From NCBI GenBank assembly GCA_021826795.1, contig JAKAYM010000010.1, positions 1-24,126 of the forward strand: 24,126 nt of DNA. Direction: 5' to 3'. The stretch is from Thermoplasmata archaeon (GTDB lineage Archaea > Thermoplasmatota > Thermoplasmata > Thermoplasmatales > Thermoplasmataceae). Positions 7,619 through 14,940 of this stretch are shown piece after piece (positions within the stretch are counted from its first letter, which is position 1; the number at the start of each line of letters is the position of its first letter). The notes below the pieces were generated by a model that saw nothing but the letters and a program-made list of their open reading frames with translations, was not told the DNA's origin and did no database searches. The position numbers and the translations under genes are program-made.

Positions 7619-7975
7619 ATGGGAATAAAAGATTATTTTAGGGGGTCTGACTATTTCAATCAGCCGGAAGAGTTAAAAAATCTTTCACCTCAGCAACTAT
7701 CACAATTAAAGGAGCAGTATGCAGTGGTGGATGTACGTACCGGGTTTGAATACAGGCATGGACATATAAAAGGGGCGGTGCATTACAAACTGGGAAGAGA
7801 AGATGAAATTGTAGGTAAATTTCCAAAGGAAGAACCCATTATACTTGTATGCAAAACGGGGCACAGGAGCAGAGCCGCTGCAAATCGACTTGTACGGAGA
7901 GGCTATAAAAATCTCTACCACCTTGAGGGCGGGATGAATAAATGGAGATCTGAAAAATTCGCAGAAGAAAAATAG
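7619..7975 (+). CDS. Single-domain rhodanese-like protein
   Basis: This 118-residue cytosolic protein has one rhodanese domain. It shows the CH2A-like VVDVRTGFEYRHGHIKGAVH near residues 36-55, the active-site loop CKTGHRSRAA with Cys78 as persulfide carrier, and the closing GYKNLYHLEGGMNKW near 95-109. It should transfer sulfane sulfur to a thiol or cyanide acceptor; the physiological acceptor is not evident. The ATG at 7619 follows the stop of the chlorite dismutase-family gene by a single base, indicating translational coupling and suggesting a joint redox, heme or sulfur function (inference). The first 25 residues (YFRGSDYFNQPEELKNLSPQ) precede the core, as is common in this family. Confidence 0.92.
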   Translation: MGIKDYFRGSDYFNQPEELKNLSPQQLSQLKEQYAVVDVRTGFEYRHGHIKGAVHYKLGREDEIVGKFPKEEPIILVCKTGHRSRAAANRLVRRGYKNLYHLEGGMNKWRSEKFAEEK

Positions 7976-7987
7976 AATCTATTTTTT
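7968..7987 (+). terminator. A/T palindrome with T-run at the end of the rhodanese gene
   Basis: AAAAATAGA and TCTATTTTT form a perfect 9-bp inverted repeat around one central base (7968-7986), followed by a further T, giving a T6 run. It overlaps the rhodanese TAG stop and lies between convergent genes. A T-rich stretch at a gene end fits archaeal termination; the hairpin itself may be incidental. Confidence 0.45.
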
Positions 7988-8025
7988 GGATAAATATTGA
8001 TTTATAGAAACTACCTACTATCTAA

Positions 8026-8256
8026 TTACGCTAATCCAAGCTGCTCCAGTTCATTTTTTTCCTTGGATTTTTTCTTGAGGATGTATCTCGTTATATATCC
8101 GGCTATTGCATTTGCGGTCTTCTTGGTTACAGTTTTCCCTATGAAGCTGTGAAGAATTTCCTTATTATGGTTAAAATCCGCATTGAACAGATCCTTATTA
8201 TTATCAACTAGTTCTTCTGATATTCTTTTTATATTTGACGGTCTTATACTTCCCAT
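8026..8256 (-). CDS. rps17e: 30S ribosomal protein S17e
   Basis: Small-subunit ribosomal protein found in archaea and eukaryotes but not bacteria. The 76-residue protein matches the family from its first residues: MGSIRPSNIKRISEELVDNN, then the DFNHNKEIL segment, then AGYITRYILKKKSKEK, equivalent to the conserved AGYVTR motif near the C-terminus of other archaeal members. It is basic and about the expected length (60-75). It has its own TATA-like box about 25 nt upstream of the ATG and no Shine-Dalgarno, and is separated from uspA by 64 nt. Its presence is one of the best domain-level markers in the window. Confidence 0.93.
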   Translation of the reverse strand: MGSIRPSNIKRISEELVDNNKDLFNADFNHNKEILHSFIGKTVTKKTANAIAGYITRYILKKKSKEKNELEQLGLA

Positions 8257-8277
8257 TATCAGGTTATTTTAAAAGAT

Positions 8278-8285
8278 TATATAAA
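8278..8285 (-). promoter_or_regulatory. TATA-like box of rps17e
   Basis: Read on the minus strand this is TTTATATA, centred 25-26 nt upstream of the rps17e ATG (8256). It implies a leaderless mRNA separate from uspA. Confidence 0.6.
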
Positions 8286-8320
8286 GAATTTCATTTTTAG
8301 ATTTTTAAAACCCAGAAAAA

Positions 8321-8758
8321 TCATTCCTTTGGTGGAACGACAGTAACGGGTATATCTGAATGCGCGATTATGCCTGAACTGACAGAGCCAAGTATTAGCT
8401 TACTGAATCCGTGCAGTTTTCTGGTTCCTGTTACAATCAAATCCACACCTTTATCCTTGGCAGTTTCAAGAACTATTTTGGCAATTTCCTCACCATTGGA
8501 GTTTGCCTTGATCAGCTCATATTTTACACCTTCTTTTTCCAGAATTTTTTTGGCCTTTTCAAGGATTTCAGTGGCCGTTTTATCCTGCCCTTCATAGACT
8601 GATTGGGGTATATAAGAATCAAAGCTGGCGCTTATCCCAACTATTGTTGGAATTACATACAATACATAATATTCATCACATGTGCATTTCAATTCAAGTG
8701 CATATTTAAGAGCCTCTTTTGCTCCTTCCGATCCATCATATGAAACTAAAATTTTCAT
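8321..8758 (-). CDS. Universal stress protein, UspA family
   Basis: A single Usp domain of 145 residues, cytosolic and usually a dimer that binds ATP. It begins MKILVSYDGSEGAKEALKYA, with the conserved Asp8 of the first strand, and ends with the nucleotide-binding signature GTRKLHGFSKLILGSVSSGI followed by SDIPVTVVP. The family pattern G-x2-G-x9-G-S/T is kept except that the second glycine is lysine (Lys114), so ATP binding is probable but not certain. The gene has its own TATA-like box about 25 nt upstream and is leaderless. The role is presumably in stress adaptation; no partner is indicated by the neighbours. Confidence 0.93.
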   Translation of the reverse strand: MKILVSYDGSEGAKEALKYALELKCTCDEYYVLYVIPTIVGISASFDSYIPQSVYEGQDKTATEILEKAKKILEKEGVKYELIKANSNGEEIAKIVLETAKDKGVDLIVTGTRKLHGFSKLILGSVSSGIIAHSDIPVTVVPPKE

Positions 8759-8778
8759 ATAAAATAATACAAAAGGCT

Positions 8779-8786
8779 TATATAAA
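8779..8786 (-). promoter_or_regulatory. TATA-like box of the UspA gene
   Basis: Read on the minus strand this is TTTATATA, centred about 25 nt upstream of the ATG at 8758, the spacing for a leaderless transcript. Confidence 0.6.
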
Positions 8787-8999
8787 TTTATTCAAATTCA
8801 TGATTATATATGAACTTAAAAATTATTCATACTTAGCATGATTTTTAGCTACAGGTTTGAGTTGTACAGGACTATTTTCAGTAATTTAGTTATCCATAAT
8901 TATATTATAAAAATATATTTTTTATTCACCGCCTGTGTAGTCCATAATGATAAAAACAAAGGATATGGTTATAATAATAACTCAATTATAAAATAGGTA
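8787..8999. other. AT-rich intergenic region between uspA and rpl41e promoters
   Basis: About 210 bases of very AT-rich DNA between two divergent promoters. I see no convincing open frame, tRNA or paired-stem RNA here. Only short degenerate palindromes are visible, as expected from base composition. Confidence 0.5.
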
Positions 9000-9007
9000 T
9001 TTATATT
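9000..9007 (+). promoter_or_regulatory. TATA-like box of rpl41e
   Basis: TTTATATT would place the transcript start near 9029, leaving a leader of about 20 nt. That leader contains the GAGGTGA Shine-Dalgarno at 9039-9045, 4 nt before the GTG start. Confidence 0.5.
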
Positions 9008-9049
9008 AAAAAATAATACCAAATATACATTTACACTTGAGGTGACATA

Positions 9050-9157
9050 GTGAAACGAAGTTCAAGAGACTGGAAAAAAAGAGGAAATATGCGTTGGAAA
9101 TGGAGAAAAAAGAAAATAAGAAGATTAAAAAGAGCCAGAAGGGCAAGCAAGCAGTAA
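9050..9157 (+). CDS. rpl41e: 50S ribosomal protein L41e
   Basis: A 35-codon gene. Starting at GTG 9050 the product begins MKRSSRDWKKRGN and then gives MRWKWRKKKIRRLKRARRAS, which matches the pattern of L41e (MRxKWRKKRxRRLKRKRRK), the tiny, almost wholly Arg/Lys helix that sits at the large-subunit interface in eukaryotic and some archaeal ribosomes. A good Shine-Dalgarno (GAGGTGA, 9039-9045) precedes the GTG, and a TATA-like box lies further upstream. The internal ATG at codon 14 would give the canonical-length L41e of 22 residues, but no Shine-Dalgarno of similar quality precedes it, so the N-terminal extension may be real. A hairpin directly follows the stop. Such short genes are regularly missed by gene finders. 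Confidence 0.88.
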   Translation: MKRSSRDWKKRGNMRWKWRKKKIRRLKRARRASKQ

Positions 9158-9158
9158 T

Positions 9159-9177
9159 GCTATAGGCTTTCTATAGC
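9159..9177 (+). terminator. Stem-loop after rpl41e
   Basis: GCTATAG (9159-9165) pairs perfectly with CTATAGC (9171-9177) around the loop GCTTT, one base after the rpl41e stop. No long T-run follows, so it may act in 3'-end formation or mRNA stability rather than as a classic terminator. Confidence 0.5.
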
Positions 9178-9292
9178 GGACTTTCACAGTTTGATTATTA
9201 ACTGTTTTTCTATTGTTTGATTATAAAAATTCAGGATTATTTTGCAATTTAAATTATACAATATAATATTATTTTGAATATTGGATAGACTA

Positions 9293-9300
9293 TTTATAGT
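9293..9300 (+). promoter_or_regulatory. TATA-like box of the glutamate decarboxylase gene
   Basis: TTTATAGT, in the context CTATTTATAG, is centred 23-25 nt before the ATG at 9319; no Shine-Dalgarno is present, so a leaderless transcript is expected. Confidence 0.5.
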
Positions 9301-9318
9301 ATCGCCCGATCCATTTAT

Positions 9319-10698
9319 ATGGTATCTGAAAAAATGAACAAAGATAAGAAGATTTACGGTACATACAGTAACAGAGACTTTAACAGGCCAATACCCGAAT
9401 TTGAATTTCCCGAGGAGGGAATGGATGCACGAGCTGCATATGAAATGATTCATGAAGAGCTGAATCTTGACGGAATTCCTGAATTGAATCTCGCAACGTT
9501 TGTTACAACGTATATGGAGCCAGAGGCAAAAACACTCTTTATGGAAAATGCACACAAAAATTTTATTGATAGCTTTGAGTATCCCCAGATCAAAAAGGAG
9601 GAAATAAGGATTGTAAATATACTATCAAGATTATATAATGCCCCTGAAAATACAGAATTTACTGGAGCTTCGACTATAGGATCTTCTGAATCAATAATGC
9701 TTGCGCTTCTTGCACATAAGTGGAACTGGAAGGAGAAAATGAAAAAACAGAAAAAGGACATTTCACATCCTAACATAGTGTTCGGTGCTGATACACATGT
9801 GGTCTGGGATAAATTCGCTAAATACTTTGATGTGGAGCCCCGTGTGGTACCACTTGATTCAAAAACACTTGTTGCAGACCCGGAGAGGCTTGTAAGCATG
9901 GTTGATGAAAATACTATAGCGGTGGGAGCCGTTATGGGTACAACATTTACAGGCGCTTTCGATAATGTAAAGAAGATAAATACCCTTCTCGAGAAACTGA
10001 AGGCCGATAGGGGACTGGATGTTCCCATACATGTAGATGCAGCCTCTGCGGGATTTATTACACCGTTTATAGAGCCAGATCTTGAATGGGATTTCAGGCT
10101 GAGCCATGTGAAGTCCATAAACGTATCAGGACATAAATTCGGCCTTGTTTATCCGGGAATAGGCTGGCTTCTGTTCAAAGATAAATCAGATCTGCCGGAA
10201 GACCTTGTTTTCTATGTAAACTATCTGGGCAACGACATGCCCACATATACACTGAATTTTTCTAAAAGCTCATCAAACATTGCACCCCAGTATTACAATA
10301 TAATAAGGCTGGGAAAATCAGGCTACAGGCAGATAGCAGAAAATATGATGGCAAACGCCAGATACCTGGGAGAAAAACTTAAAACAATAAGGAATTTAGA
10401 GATTGTCAGCAATGCAGAGCATATCCCGGTTGTTACCTTTAAACAGAAAAATAAGGATGTTTATGACCTGTTTGACCTGTCATCTGCAATAAGAAGCTAT
10501 GGATGGATAGTCCCTGCATATTCACTTCCAGCAGATGCATCTGATACAGTGCTTATGAGAGTGGTGGTCAGGGAAAGCTTCAGCAGGGACATGGCGGAAT
10601 TATTCCTTGATAGTTTGAAGAGAGCCATGGATACCTTATCCGGGCATTCTACTAGAAAATCCAGTGTGTCGCCAAGGAAGGGGCACTCGGTTTCATAA
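9319..10698 (+). CDS. gadB: Glutamate decarboxylase (PLP-dependent)
   Basis: Decarboxylates glutamate to GABA and CO2, using up one proton. The 459 residues align along the whole length with GadB-type enzymes (about 466): an N-terminal part with DAYxxIHEEL-like AAYEMIHEELNLDG, NLATFVTTYMEPEA, the cofactor phosphate motif GSSES at 121-125, HVDAASAGF with Asp240 against the pyridine nitrogen, and SGHKFGLVYPG with Lys273 as the Schiff-base lysine. The C-terminus ends KGHSVS; E. coli GadB closes its active site at neutral pH through His465 near its own end, and His455 here might do likewise (inference). No glutamate/GABA antiporter is in the window. In an acidophile the enzyme may serve pH homeostasis or a GABA shunt. 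Its stop is 3 bases from the end of convergent hisIE. Confidence 0.93.
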   Translation: MVSEKMNKDKKIYGTYSNRDFNRPIPEFEFPEEGMDARAAYEMIHEELNLDGIPELNLATFVTTYMEPEAKTLFMENAHKNFIDSFEYPQIKKEEIRIVNILSRLYNAPENTEFTGASTIGSSESIMLALLAHKWNWKEKMKKQKKDISHPNIVFGADTHVVWDKFAKYFDVEPRVVPLDSKTLVADPERLVSMVDENTIAVGAVMGTTFTGAFDNVKKINTLLEKLKADRGLDVPIHVDAASAGFITPFIEPDLEWDFRLSHVKSINVSGHKFGLVYPGIGWLLFKDKSDLPEDLVFYVNYLGNDMPTYTLNFSKSSSNIAPQYYNIIRLGKSGYRQIAENMMANARYLGEKLKTIRNLEIVSNAEHIPVVTFKQKNKDVYDLFDLSSAIRSYGWIVPAYSLPADASDTVLMRVVVRESFSRDMAELFLDSLKRAMDTLSGHSTRKSSVSPRKGHSVS

Positions 10699-10701
10699 AA
10701 A

Positions 10702-11313
10702 TTATTTTTTATTCCTTCTTGAAAGCTCGTTCATAATATCTGCAAATTTTATTCCTTCATATGCGAGGTATACAGTGAGGTGATATATCAGGTCGGCAGT
10801 TTCGTATATTATTCTTTCCCTACCCTGTGCAAGTACTGTTTCTACCGCTTCTTCTCCTACTTTTTTGCGTATATTCTCCTCACCGGAATTAAAAAGTTCG
10901 GTCGTGTATGAATTGTTCCTGGGAGTATACTTTGTTCTATTAACAAGTTCTTCCAGTTCCAGTAAAACTTCCATGGAATAATCAATATTTCCCACAGGTG
11001 CCGGAGTGCCAATTTTTCTGAAACAGCTTCTGGTGCCCAGGTGGCATGCACTGCCTTTCTGGTCAACCAGAAATAGAAGGGAGTCTCCATCGCAGTCCAC
11101 CATAACTTCCCTGATTTTCTGGGTGTTTCCACTGGCTTCTCCCTTCATCCTAATCCGCTGCTTGCTTCTGGAATAATAATGCATTAATCCTGTTTCCATG
11201 CTTTTTTCATAGGCTTCCCTGTTCATATACCCAAGTGTTAAAACTTCCCTGTTGCTATAATCCTGTACAATCACAGGAAGTATCCCATCAAAATCAAAAT
11301 TATATTCTGACAT
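10702..11313 (-). CDS. hisIE: Bifunctional phosphoribosyl-AMP cyclohydrolase / phosphoribosyl-ATP pyrophosphatase
   Basis: Catalyses steps 2 and 3 of histidine synthesis: PR-ATP is hydrolysed to PR-AMP by the C-terminal HisE domain, then its ring is opened by the N-terminal HisI domain. The HisI part (about 1-110) has LTLGYMNREA, YYSRSKQRIRMKGE and the metal-binding DCDGDSLLFLVDQKGSACH with GTRSCF. The HisE part (about 112-203) has the MazG-like GEENIRKKVGEEAVETVLA with the acidic metal ligands and ETADLIYHLTVYL. The 203-residue length is normal for the fusion. It is the last gene of the operon, with its start overlapping hisF by 14 nt. Confidence 0.97.
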   Translation of the reverse strand: MSEYNFDFDGILPVIVQDYSNREVLTLGYMNREAYEKSMETGLMHYYSRSKQRIRMKGEASGNTQKIREVMVDCDGDSLLFLVDQKGSACHLGTRSCFRKIGTPAPVGNIDYSMEVLLELEELVNRTKYTPRNNSYTTELFNSGEENIRKKVGEEAVETVLAQGRERIIYETADLIYHLTVYLAYEGIKFADIMNELSRRNKK

Positions 11314-12052
11314 TTATACCATTCTCCTTCAAATATCTCTTTATATCCAATGCACTGTATATGCCCCTGTGAAATATGGATGCTGCCAGCGCACCATCAG
11401 CCCCGGCATTGAATATCTCCAGAAAATCTTCTGGACTGCCTGCCCCTCCTGATGCTATTACAGGTATATCCACGGCACCTGCAATGCCCCTTATTAAATT
11501 CACATCGTAGCCTTTCATTGTGCCATCTGTATTGATAGACGTAACCAGCAATTCTCCGGCACCCAGTGATGCTGCAGTTCTGGCCCACTGGATGGCACCA
11601 AGTCCGGTGTCGCTGGAGCCACCATTTATATATACAGTGTATTTTCCATTCTTTAACATGGCATCTATTGCTATCACAGTATTTGCAGTTCCTATACGTT
11701 CTGAAATATCCTTTATAATTTCAGGATGCTTAATTGCGTATGTATTTATAAAAATTTTATCTGCACCGTTTCTGATTATGGATATCATATCATCCAAGTC
11801 GGTCAGGCCGCCACCAACGGTAAATGGTATGCTTATCTCCGATGCTACCCTTTTCACGAGATCTGAAAGTATCTTTCTTTTATCTTGTGTTGCCTTAATA
11901 TCCAGAAATACAAGCTCATCCATTCCTTCAGATACATAACGTTTCGCAAGTTCTACAGGGTCTCCGGAATCCTTCATATTCTCAAAGTTTACGCCCTTTA
12001 CCACCCTTCCACCGGCTATATCCAGTGCTGCGATTATTCTTTTTGCAAGCAT
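11300..12052 (-). CDS. hisF: Imidazole glycerol phosphate synthase, cyclase subunit HisF
   Basis: With HisH it converts PRFAR plus ammonia to imidazole glycerol phosphate and AICAR, the latter feeding purine synthesis. It is a 250-residue TIM barrel with the two half-barrel catalytic aspartates visible: ALDIAGGRVVKGVNF near residue 10 (the usual CLDV is ALDI here) and AIDAMLKNGKY near residue 130. Phosphate-binding loops SINTDGTMKGYD and ASGGAGSPEDF are in place. The start overlaps the 3' end of hisA by 19 nt, indicating coupled translation. Confidence 0.97.
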   Translation of the reverse strand: MLAKRIIAALDIAGGRVVKGVNFENMKDSGDPVELAKRYVSEGMDELVFLDIKATQDKRKILSDLVKRVASEISIPFTVGGGLTDLDDMISIIRNGADKIFINTYAIKHPEIIKDISERIGTANTVIAIDAMLKNGKYTVYINGGSSDTGLGAIQWARTAASLGAGELLVTSINTDGTMKGYDVNLIRGIAGAVDIPVIASGGAGSPEDFLEIFNAGADGALAASIFHRGIYSALDIKRYLKENGINVRI

Positions 12053-12723
12053 ATTAAATCCTCCACTGAAATGCTTCCGTTATACAGTGCTTTTCCGATA
12101 ATAGCGCCATTAAATCCTGCCCGAGCAAGTTGCTTCAGATCATTTATTGAATTGACACCCCCGGCATACATAAAATAGCCGGTATCCCAGAATTTTGTGG
12201 TTCCGCTTATATTCCCTGTTCCATCTCTGTCAATAGATGTAAATATAAAACGATCCGCAAAAGCACTCACTTCAGAATAAAAATCTTTATAGTTAATTGT
12301 GGTGCTGCTATTCCATCCGTTATATTTGACCTTCCCATGATATGCATCTATGCTTACCGTTATATTTTTGAATTTTGTTGTTATGTCTTCCAGCAGTCTT
12401 CTGTCCAGTGCTGCGCTGCCGATAATAACACTGTCAGCCCCCGATAGGTAACCGGTTTCTACAGATTCCGTACTTCTGAATCCGCCCCCGATCTGAATGA
12501 AAGATGCAACAGATTCCCTTATTTTTTTCAGTGCAGAAATGTTTACAGGGCTTCCTGTAAATGCCCCGTCAAGATCAACTATATGCAGTTTACCGGAAAT
12601 TTTAGAGAATTGTTCTGCAAATGCAGCCGGATTTCCGTATTCCTGTTTTGTGGCTATGTCTCCATTGGTCAGTGATACAGCCTGCCCATTGTAAATGTCA
12701 ATAGCCGGGTATATGTCTATCAA
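12034..12723 (-). CDS. hisA: ProFAR isomerase HisA
   Basis: Amadori isomerase converting ProFAR to PRFAR. It is a 229-residue TIM barrel, slightly shorter than the usual 240-245. The N-terminal catalytic aspartate is in IYPAIDIYNGQAVSL, the second in VSIDAYHGKV, and the phosphate loops are QIGGGFRS and ASIDRDGT-like TSIDRDGTG. The segment SLTNGD replaces the common RLxQGD, a small divergence. The start is TTG at 12723, within a TTGA overlap with the hisH stop; there is no other start codon giving the IDIYPAID N-terminus, so this assignment is firm. Confidence 0.94.
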   Translation of the reverse strand: MIDIYPAIDIYNGQAVSLTNGDIATKQEYGNPAAFAEQFSKISGKLHIVDLDGAFTGSPVNISALKKIRESVASFIQIGGGFRSTESVETGYLSGADSVIIGSAALDRRLLEDITTKFKNITVSIDAYHGKVKYNGWNSSTTINYKDFYSEVSAFADRFIFTSIDRDGTGNISGTTKFWDTGYFMYAGGVNSINDLKQLARAGFNGAIIGKALYNGSISVEDLICLQKE

Positions 12724-13289
12724 GAAATCGCCCCGAAATTTTTTAACAGGCGAATTCCAGCATCGCCGGACTTTTCAGGATGGAACTGCACACCGTATAT
12801 ATTATTATATCTTATTCCGGAGGTGAAATATCCACCATAGTCCGTTTCCATGGCTGTATATACAGTATCCGGCGCATAGTAAGAATGCATGAAATAAAAA
12901 AATGAGTTGTCCTGGATGTCTTCCATTATGGGTATATTCGTCAGATTCTTTACCTGGTTCCAGCCCATGTGCGGAGTTTTCACACTGGTAAATTTCTTTA
13001 TTCTTCCGGGGATGATGCCGAGGCCTTCGCCATTTCCCTCCTCACTGGAATCAAACAGCATTTCCAGTCCAAGGCATATTCCGAGGTATGGAATTCCGGA
13101 TTTTATCCTTTCTCTCAATATTTTTTGCACAGGTTTGATAATGCCTGATACATACTGAAAAGACCCCACCCCCGGAAATATTATCTTGTCTGCGTTTTCA
13201 ATTTCCTGTGAATCCAGTGTAATTTTTCCCCCTGTTACTCTTGCTATGGTAGATAGATTTCCAGCTCCGATATCTATAATTGCAATCAT
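12720..13289 (-). CDS. hisH: Imidazole glycerol phosphate synthase, glutaminase subunit HisH
   Basis: Class I glutamine amidotransferase that feeds ammonia to HisF. In 189 residues it shows IIDIGAGNLSTIARV at the N-terminus, the nucleophile in YLGICLGLEMLFDSSEEGN (Cys near residue 75), GIIPGRIKKF, PHMGWNQV, and the His-Glu of the triad in GVQFHPEKSGD near residue 170. This is slightly shorter than the usual 195-215. It overlaps hisB by 4 nt (ATGA) and hisA by 4 nt. Confidence 0.97.
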   Translation of the reverse strand: MIAIIDIGAGNLSTIARVTGGKITLDSQEIENADKIIFPGVGSFQYVSGIIKPVQKILRERIKSGIPYLGICLGLEMLFDSSEEGNGEGLGIIPGRIKKFTSVKTPHMGWNQVKNLTNIPIMEDIQDNSFFYFMHSYYAPDTVYTAMETDYGGYFTSGIRYNNIYGVQFHPEKSGDAGIRLLKNFGAIS

Positions 13290-13816
13290 ATTGTTCCCTT
13301 TGTACTTCTCAGGTATTGATTATCCTGTATTGCAATCCCAAGGGCAACTCCTAATGACTTGAATATGTTTTCCGTGATATGGTGTGCATTTTTCCCGTTC
13401 ATCATTATAACATGAAGTGTTAATGGCATTGTTCTGGCAAGCGCCCATAAAAATTCATATACAAGATTTATTTCAAAACCTTCAGAATCGGCAAAATCCA
13501 CATGGAAGTTTATGTATGCCCTGGAAACATCCAGCGAAACCATCACCAGCGATTCGTCCATGGGCATTGTTGCGGTTCCGAACCTTTTAATGTGCCTTTT
13601 CCCTGCATATGCAGATAGCTCCTCGGCCACAGTGATTCCCAGGTCCTCCCACAGGTGGTGCCTGAGATCGTATGTACACTTTATTTTCACGCTCTTTTCC
13701 ATGTAAAAGAATAATGTTTTCATCATATGGTCCAGGATAGGGTCGCCGGTAGCCACGGAAGTTGTTTCCGTGTCAAGTGAAACTTCTATCTGCGTTTCCT
13801 TGGTATTCCGTATCAT
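13286..13816 (-). CDS. hisB: Imidazoleglycerol-phosphate dehydratase
   Basis: Dehydrates IGP to imidazole acetol phosphate. This is a monofunctional dehydratase of 176 residues without the N-terminal histidinol-phosphate phosphatase domain found in E. coli HisB. The manganese-binding histidine motifs are seen in order: DPILDHMMKTL, HHLWEDLGITVAEEL, and NGKNAHHITENIFKSLGVAL. N-terminal TKETQIEVSLD corresponds to the TxET-I-V start of the family, truncated a little (usual length 190-200). It overlaps hisD by 4 nt (ATGA) and hisH by 4 nt. Confidence 0.97.
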   Translation of the reverse strand: MIRNTKETQIEVSLDTETTSVATGDPILDHMMKTLFFYMEKSVKIKCTYDLRHHLWEDLGITVAEELSAYAGKRHIKRFGTATMPMDESLVMVSLDVSRAYINFHVDFADSEGFEINLVYEFLWALARTMPLTLHVIMMNGKNAHHITENIFKSLGVALGIAIQDNQYLRSTKGTI

Positions 13817-14940
13817 GACCTCACCTCCATGGATCTTCTGTGCAATGGCATATTTTCCATATTTGCCAGTGCAATCCCGAGATCAACATCATCCATAAAA
13901 TCAGATCTGGAAACACTGGCAAAAGATGTCCTTTTCATAAAGTCATCAACTGTCAGAACAGATGAAAATCTTGCTGTACCTCCTGTGGGAAGCAGGTGGT
14001 TTACACCCAGGAAATAATCTCCTGCAGGCACCGGTGCATAGTCTCCAATATATATGGCACCGGCATTTTTTATTTTGCTGAATATTTCCAGGGGATTAGC
14101 AGCCAGTATTTCTAGATGCTCTGGAGCGATTTCATTTGCCTTGGAAATCATCTCATCCACATTCCTGCAGATGGTAACTTCAACCCTGCTATTCTTCATA
14201 TTCTCCTGCTTTCTTGAAGTTGTCAGAAGCCAGGCTTTCGAAGTTAGTCCGTGCTCTAGCTGGGAGTCCAGATCTGCCATAATATATTCATTACTGGATG
14301 TTCCATCAGATATGACCATAATTTCCGATGGGCCATAAAGGCCATCTATGCCGGTTATGCCGAATACCTGCCTCTTTGCCTCATTCACATATGAATTTCC
14401 GGGCCCGAATATTTTATCTACACGATCCATCCCGATGCCAAATGCCATGGACCCTATAGCCTGGATTCCTCCGAGTTTATATACTTCCTTTATACCCAGC
14501 ATATCGGCAATATAAAGGGTATATGGATTTATTTTCCCGTTATCCATGGGAGCTGATGTTATGATAATATCCTTAACGCCTGCTATCTTTGCCGGTGCGC
14601 CTATCATCATGACTGTGGATGGTAGGGCTTTTTTGCCGGGTATATACATTCCAATACGCTCCAGTGGCGTGTACCTTATACCGTAAATAGAACCTCTGGA
14701 AAAGCGCATACGATCCCTGTTCATCTGCATCATATGATTGTCGAATATGCGTTTGTATGATCTTTTTATTATATCTTTATCATACTCCGGCACAAGCTCT
14801 ATAGCCTCTGCAAATTCATCCCGGGAGACCTTAGTGTTTCCCGAGTATTGATCAAATTTCATGGAGTACTCTTTTACTGCATCCATTCCACGATTTTTAA
14901 TATCTGTTAGTATTTCCTTCACATAATTTTCTGTTTCCAT
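13813..14940 (-). CDS. hisD: Histidinol dehydrogenase
   Basis: Oxidises histidinol to histidine with 2 NAD, the last two steps of the pathway. Conserved blocks are present: MYIPGKKALPSTVMM, GIDGLYGPSEIMVISDGT, ADLDSQLEHGLTSKAWLLT, and GVNHLLPTGGTARFSSVLTV, which include zinc and substrate ligands. I chose the ATG at 14940 (375 residues) because GGTGA lies five bases before it; a TTG at 14952 would add four residues. Either way the enzyme is short compared with the usual 420-440: the leading roughly 25-30 residues common in bacterial HisD are absent, where the gene overlaps hisG by 44 nt (56 nt from the TTG). Confidence 0.95.
   Translation of the reverse strand: METENYVKEILTDIKNRGMDAVKEYSMKFDQYSGNTKVSRDEFAEAIELVPEYDKDIIKRSYKRIFDNHMMQMNRDRMRFSRGSIYGIRYTPLERIGMYIPGKKALPSTVMMIGAPAKIAGVKDIIITSAPMDNGKINPYTLYIADMLGIKEVYKLGGIQAIGSMAFGIGMDRVDKIFGPGNSYVNEAKRQVFGITGIDGLYGPSEIMVISDGTSSNEYIMADLDSQLEHGLTSKAWLLTTSRKQENMKNSRVEVTICRNVDEMISKANEIAPEHLEILAANPLEIFSKIKNAGAIYIGDYAPVPAGDYFLGVNHLLPTGGTARFSSVLTVDDFMKRTSFASVSRSDFMDDVDLGIALANMENMPLHRRSMEVRS

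Noticed and set aside
9184..9555. 123-residue minus-strand frame over the 5' end of gadB
   Set aside because: It is antisense to a firmly assigned gene and has no family-like text.
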